Assembly (NCBI GenBank): GCA_014763515.1 | Contig: JACXVH010000094.1 | Location: 1 to 5,941, forward strand | DNA from: Flavobacteriaceae bacterium | Lineage (GTDB): Bacteria > Bacteroidota > Bacteroidia > Flavobacteriales > Flavobacteriaceae | Direction of reading: 5' to 3' | DNA: 5,941 nt | In this document: positions 5,127-5,941 of the stretch, one piece after another | How positions within the stretch are numbered: position 1 is the first letter of the stretch | Layout: the number at the start of each line of letters is the position of its first letter | Translations under genes and position numbers: made by a program | Notes under the pieces: model-generated | Seen by the model: the letters and a program-made list of their open reading frames with translations, nothing else | Told to the model about the DNA's origin: nothing | Databases searched by the model: none

Positions 5127-5474
5127 TTATGCTAATTTAAAATCTTTTTTTAACTCTTTAATAGCTAAATTGATTCTTTCTCTTAAAGATTTGTAAGTAT
5201 CTTTTATTTCTTTTCTTTTACCTTCAGATTTAGACCAATTCATGATTTCAATATTTTCATCATATGCTAAATCCATTCCTAATAAATCTAGGGAAGGCTT
5301 AATTTTGTGTGCAGATGTATAAACACGTGTATAATCTTTTTCTTCAATACCTACTTTCATGGATTTAATTTCAGCTGGTACTTCCTCTAAAAAAAGATTA
5401 ACAATCTGAAAAGCAAAATCTATATCATTTTCTGATATTTCATATACTTTTGATAAATTGTATTGTAAAGCCAT
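5127..5474 (-). CDS. Orphan Hpt-domain phosphotransfer protein
   Basis: A 115-residue, soluble, helical single-domain protein. It is recognised as a histidine phosphotransfer (Hpt) protein, which carries a phosphoryl group between a hybrid kinase receiver and a response regulator. The helix around DFAFQIVNLFLEEVPAEIKSMK (19-40) matches the Hpt core, and the active helix is AHKIKPSLDLLGM (55-67) with phospho-acceptor H56 and conserved K59. The usual pattern is HxLKG[SA]; here proline (P60) replaces the glycine. The C-terminus is lysine-rich. The ATG lies one base after the FAH-family stop codon (TAA-A-ATG), so translation is probably coupled. No kinase or receiver gene is in the window, so its partners are unknown. 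The family call is strong. Confidence 0.85.
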   Translation of the reverse strand: MALQYNLSKVYEISENDIDFAFQIVNLFLEEVPAEIKSMKVGIEEKDYTRVYTSAHKIKPSLDLLGMDLAYDENIEIMNWSKSEGKRKEIKDTYKSLRERINLAIKELKKDFKLA

Positions 5475-5475
5475 T

Positions 5476-5941
5476 TTATTTTACTTGAACTTTAAATAAC
5501 TGATTTCCTTCTAAAAACCCTTCTAAAACATCGCCTTCCTTAACAGGAGCAACTCCTTTTGGTGTACCTGTAAAAATAATATCACCTGTTTTTAATGTAA
5601 AAAACTGAGAAGCATAAGCAATTAACTCGTCTATTTTCCAAAGCATTAATGAAGTATTACCTTGTTGCACTACAACACCATTACTCTTTAAATCAAAGTT
5701 AATATTTTCTAATGAAGAAAATGAATTTTTCGGTAAAAAGTCACCAATAATCGCTGAACCGTCAAATGCCTTTGCTTTTTCCCAAGGCAATCCTTTTTCT
5801 TTTAACTTACTTTGCAAATCGCGAGCAGTAAAATCGATTCCCAAACCAATTTCATCATAATATTTATGCGCAAATTTTGCATCGATATATTTCCCTACTT
5901 TGTTGATTTTCACTAAAACCTCCACTTCATGATGTACATCA
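5476..5941 (-). CDS. Fumarylacetoacetate hydrolase (FAH) family protein, partial
   Basis: The reading frame is open to the right edge, so the N-terminus is missing; 154 codons before the stop are visible. The first visible residues DVHHEVEVLVKI carry the E-x-E metal ligands (E5, E7 of the visible part), and DFTARDLQ (36-43) supplies the third acidic ligand, D36. KAFDGSA (57-63) and TGTPKGV (124-130) are further family blocks. Related flavobacterial proteins are about 200 residues, so roughly 50 are lost. The fold is that of FAHD1/YcgM-type enzymes, which include acylpyruvate hydrolase, oxaloacetate decarboxylase and 2-keto-4-pentenoate hydratase-like activities using Mg2+; the exact substrate is unknown. 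A GTG at 5923-5925 is an internal valine, not a start. The gene is followed after one base by the Hpt gene. Confidence 0.9.
   Translation of the reverse strand, partial: DVHHEVEVLVKINKVGKYIDAKFAHKYYDEIGLGIDFTARDLQSKLKEKGLPWEKAKAFDGSAIIGDFLPKNSFSSLENINFDLKSNGVVVQQGNTSLMLWKIDELIAYASQFFTLKTGDIIFTGTPKGVAPVKEGDVLEGFLEGNQLFKVQVK

Noticed and set aside
5923..5925. GTG as the start of the FAH-family gene
   Set aside because: The frame stays open to the edge, and the codons before it encode DVHHE, including one of the conserved metal-binding glutamates, so the gene is truncated by the window.
1..5941. CRISPR array, tRNA, rRNA, riboswitch or defence system
   Set aside because: No regularly spaced repeats, no cloverleaf or rRNA-like segments, and no nuclease, helicase or toxin-antitoxin-like genes beyond the families described.

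Overview
This is an AT-rich window of about 5.9 kb from a member of the phylum Bacteroidota, most likely the family Flavobacteriaceae. The evidence is the gene set: a DUF4295 small protein directly behind rpmB-rpmG, a flavobacterial-type CinA, and an Hpt protein with an AHKIKPSLDLLG core. The lipoprotein signals, the lack of Shine-Dalgarno sequences and matches to the Bacteroidota promoter consensus (TTG, then TAnnTTTG) agree. I cannot name the genus from sequence alone.

Layout from left to right. Bases 1-130 hold no gene but carry two strong hairpins: an 18-bp perfect palindrome nested inside an imperfect outer inverted repeat, and a classic terminator that ends the next unit. Then, on the minus strand, come a small lipocalin-like lipoprotein gene and, overlapping its stop codon, a DUF721/DciA-family gene. 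A short divergent intergenic region contains a perfect 27-bp tandem duplication. On the plus strand follows a lipoprotein serine hydrolase of the class C beta-lactamase/NylB-like superfamily, the only plus-strand gene. A bidirectional terminator separates it from ftsY, which converges on it. The rest lies on the minus strand: ftsY, a terminator, the ribosomal operon rpmB-rpmG-DUF4295 (the 50-aa DUF4295 gene is easily missed), cinA, an orphan Hpt gene, and a fumarylacetoacetate hydrolase (FAH) family gene that runs off the right edge.

Functionally this is mainly conserved housekeeping. The ribosomal operon and the SRP receptor FtsY link protein synthesis to membrane targeting. CinA and the FAH-family enzyme are metabolite repair or salvage type enzymes. 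The Hpt protein is a phosphorelay component translationally coupled to the FAH gene with no kinase in view. The serine hydrolase and the lipocalin-like protein are predicted envelope lipoproteins.

I see no mobile element with a transposase, no CRISPR array, no rRNA or tRNA and no obvious undescribed multi-gene system. The points most worth a second look are small: a tandem duplication that assembles a consensus promoter and duplicates a start codon, a degenerate 7-nt repeat array between rpmG and DUF4295, a terminator overlapping a candidate ftsY promoter, an Hpt active-site motif with proline in place of glycine, and a nested inverted repeat at the left edge.
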